From: an uncultured Porphyromonas sp.
GTDB lineage: Bacteria; Bacteroidota; Bacteroidia; Bacteroidales; Porphyromonadaceae
Assembly: GCA_946997275.1 (NCBI GenBank)
Contig: CAMPUN010000070.1
Span: 1 to 6,465 of the forward strand
Length of the DNA stretch: 6,465 bases
Reading direction: 5' to 3'
Shown: piece after piece, positions 5,710 to 6,465 of the stretch
Numbering within the stretch: the first letter of the stretch is position 1
Layout: the number at the start of each line of letters is the position of its first letter
Position numbers and translations under genes: made by a program
Notes under the pieces: generated by a model
The model's input: only the letters and a program-made list of their open reading frames with translations
The model's database searches: none
What the model was told of the DNA's origin: nothing

Positions 5710-6465
5710 TTATAGTAGAAACTGTCTGATCCGCTCGCAGATCTCTCTAACCTGCAAGTAGAAGGTCGTTGGGGCTATCGGTAGCGAGAGCATCGTCTTC
5801 TGGAGCTCCTCCGCTACGGGGCAGGAAGCCTCAGAGGAGCCGGCGTTGTAGGCCGCTATCTGGTGAAGCATCTGCGGGTAGTAGACCCGTGCATCGATGC
5901 CCGCTGTGCGTAGTTCGTTGAGTAGTCCGTCCCGCTTGTCAGAGGGTACGCAGATTGTGTAGAGGTAGAGTGCTTCGGGTCGGTCCCCACTACGCCACGG
6001 ACGTTTCACCATCGGGAGGTCGGCCAGCAACTCGTCGTAGCGATCGGCTAGCAAGCTACGTCGTCGATTCGCCTCGTTCAGGTGACCTAGCTTAACCCGT
6101 AGCACGGCTGCTTGGAGCGCATCGAGACGGCTGTTGTAGCCACACCGATCGTACTGGTATCGTGTGCGCTGTCCGTGGTTGGCCAGTTGGCGCAAACGCT
6201 CCGCCAGTTGCTGGTCATGCGGTACGAAAGCAGCGCCTCCGTCGCCCATACAGCCTAGTGGCTTCGTCGGAAAGAAGCTCGTCGTGCCGATCGTAGCTCG
6301 TGTGCCTAGCGGTATAGGAGTAATTAAGCACCCCGAAACTTCCTCGACTACACCTCCCATTCCCTGAGCATTGTCCTCAATCCACGGGATCTGGTGAAGC
6401 TCGCAGAAGTGCGCCAGCTCGACTGCGGGGCAGGGCATACCGTACATATTGACCGCTATGAGTGC
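5710..6465 (-). CDS. DegT/DnrJ/EryC1 PLP sugar aminotransferase, WbpE/PorR-like (5' end outside window)
   Basis: The last 251 residues of a fold-type I, PLP-dependent sugar aminotransferase are present. The frame stays open to the window edge (ALIAVN precedes the Met at 6447), and the sequence there corresponds to the internal VxxYG strand of the family, so that Met is not the start. About 120-130 N-terminal residues are missing, judged from the usual family length of 360-390. Visible motifs are PWIEDNAQGMGG (Asp and Gln beside the PLP pyridine), SFFPTKPLGCMGDGG with the Schiff-base Lys at 6262-6264, GYNSRLDALQAA, ARVYYPQMLH and the closing TMLSLPIAP. The FFPxKxLGCxGDGG form is typical of WbpE/WlbC, which aminates UDP-3-keto-GlcNAc-uronate, and of Porphyromonas PorR. 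The next gene is a matching sugar dehydrogenase 17 bases away. Its product would be a 2,3-diamino-uronic acid precursor for surface polysaccharide. The family is certain; the substrate is inferred. Confidence 0.9.
   Translation of the reverse strand, partial: ALIAVNMYGMPCPAVELAHFCELHQIPWIEDNAQGMGGVVEEVSGCLITPIPLGTRATIGTTSFFPTKPLGCMGDGGAAFVPHDQQLAERLRQLANHGQRTRYQYDRCGYNSRLDALQAAVLRVKLGHLNEANRRRSLLADRYDELLADLPMVKRPWRSGDRPEALYLYTICVPSDKRDGLLNELRTAGIDARVYYPQMLHQIAAYNAGSSEASCPVAEELQKTMLSLPIAPTTFYLQVREICERIRQFLL

Overview
The window looks like a chromosomal segment from a Bacteroidota bacterium, most likely a Porphyromonas-type oral or urogenital anaerobe. The strongest evidence is the C-terminal third of PorU, the sortase of the type IX secretion system (T9SS), which is confined to that phylum. 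A Bacteroidota-style lipoprotein nucleotidase and start codons without Shine-Dalgarno sequences agree with this. The genus is inferred, not proven. Base composition looks moderately GC-rich by eye, which would suit the P. asaccharolytica/uenonis side of the genus.

Layout. The plus strand carries the 3' end of porU (1-1256) and, 10 bases later, a six-helix membrane permease (1267-2031) with CcdA/ArsG-like cysteine-proline motifs and a histidine-rich loop. The permease meets a minus-strand gene tail to tail, and the two overlap by 22 bases. The rest of the window is one minus-strand run. Read in its own direction it is: a PLP-dependent sugar aminotransferase (6465-5710, start outside the window), a Gfo/Idh/MocA sugar dehydrogenase (5692-4616), a lipoprotein metallophosphatase/5'-nucleotidase (4599-2842) and a membrane-anchored DnaQ-fold protein (2798-2010). 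Gaps of 17, 16 and 43 bases suggest a single transcription unit. No stretch over 50 bases lacks a gene. I found no tRNA, rRNA, CRISPR, insertion sequence or convincing terminator, and no promoter matching the Bacteroidota TAnnTTTG pattern in the gaps.

How the genes may fit together. The aminotransferase and dehydrogenase resemble the WbpE/WlbC and WbpB/WlbA steps that turn UDP-GlcNAc-uronate into a 2,3-diamino sugar. In P. gingivalis a Wbp-like pathway feeds the anionic lipopolysaccharide onto which PorU attaches secreted proteins. The window may therefore hold both the attaching enzyme and part of the supply route for its acceptor, on opposite strands. This is inference from family membership.

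The clearest oddities are: (i) the DnaQ-fold protein has lost two of its four DEDD metal ligands, each by a change one base away from an Asp codon, and carries an N-terminal membrane anchor; (ii) the permease combines paired redox-type cysteines with a cytoplasmic (HHD)n metal-binding loop and sits directly behind porU, where porV might be expected. No entirely new system is evident. Most of the window is ordinary envelope biology with these two proteins as the items worth following.
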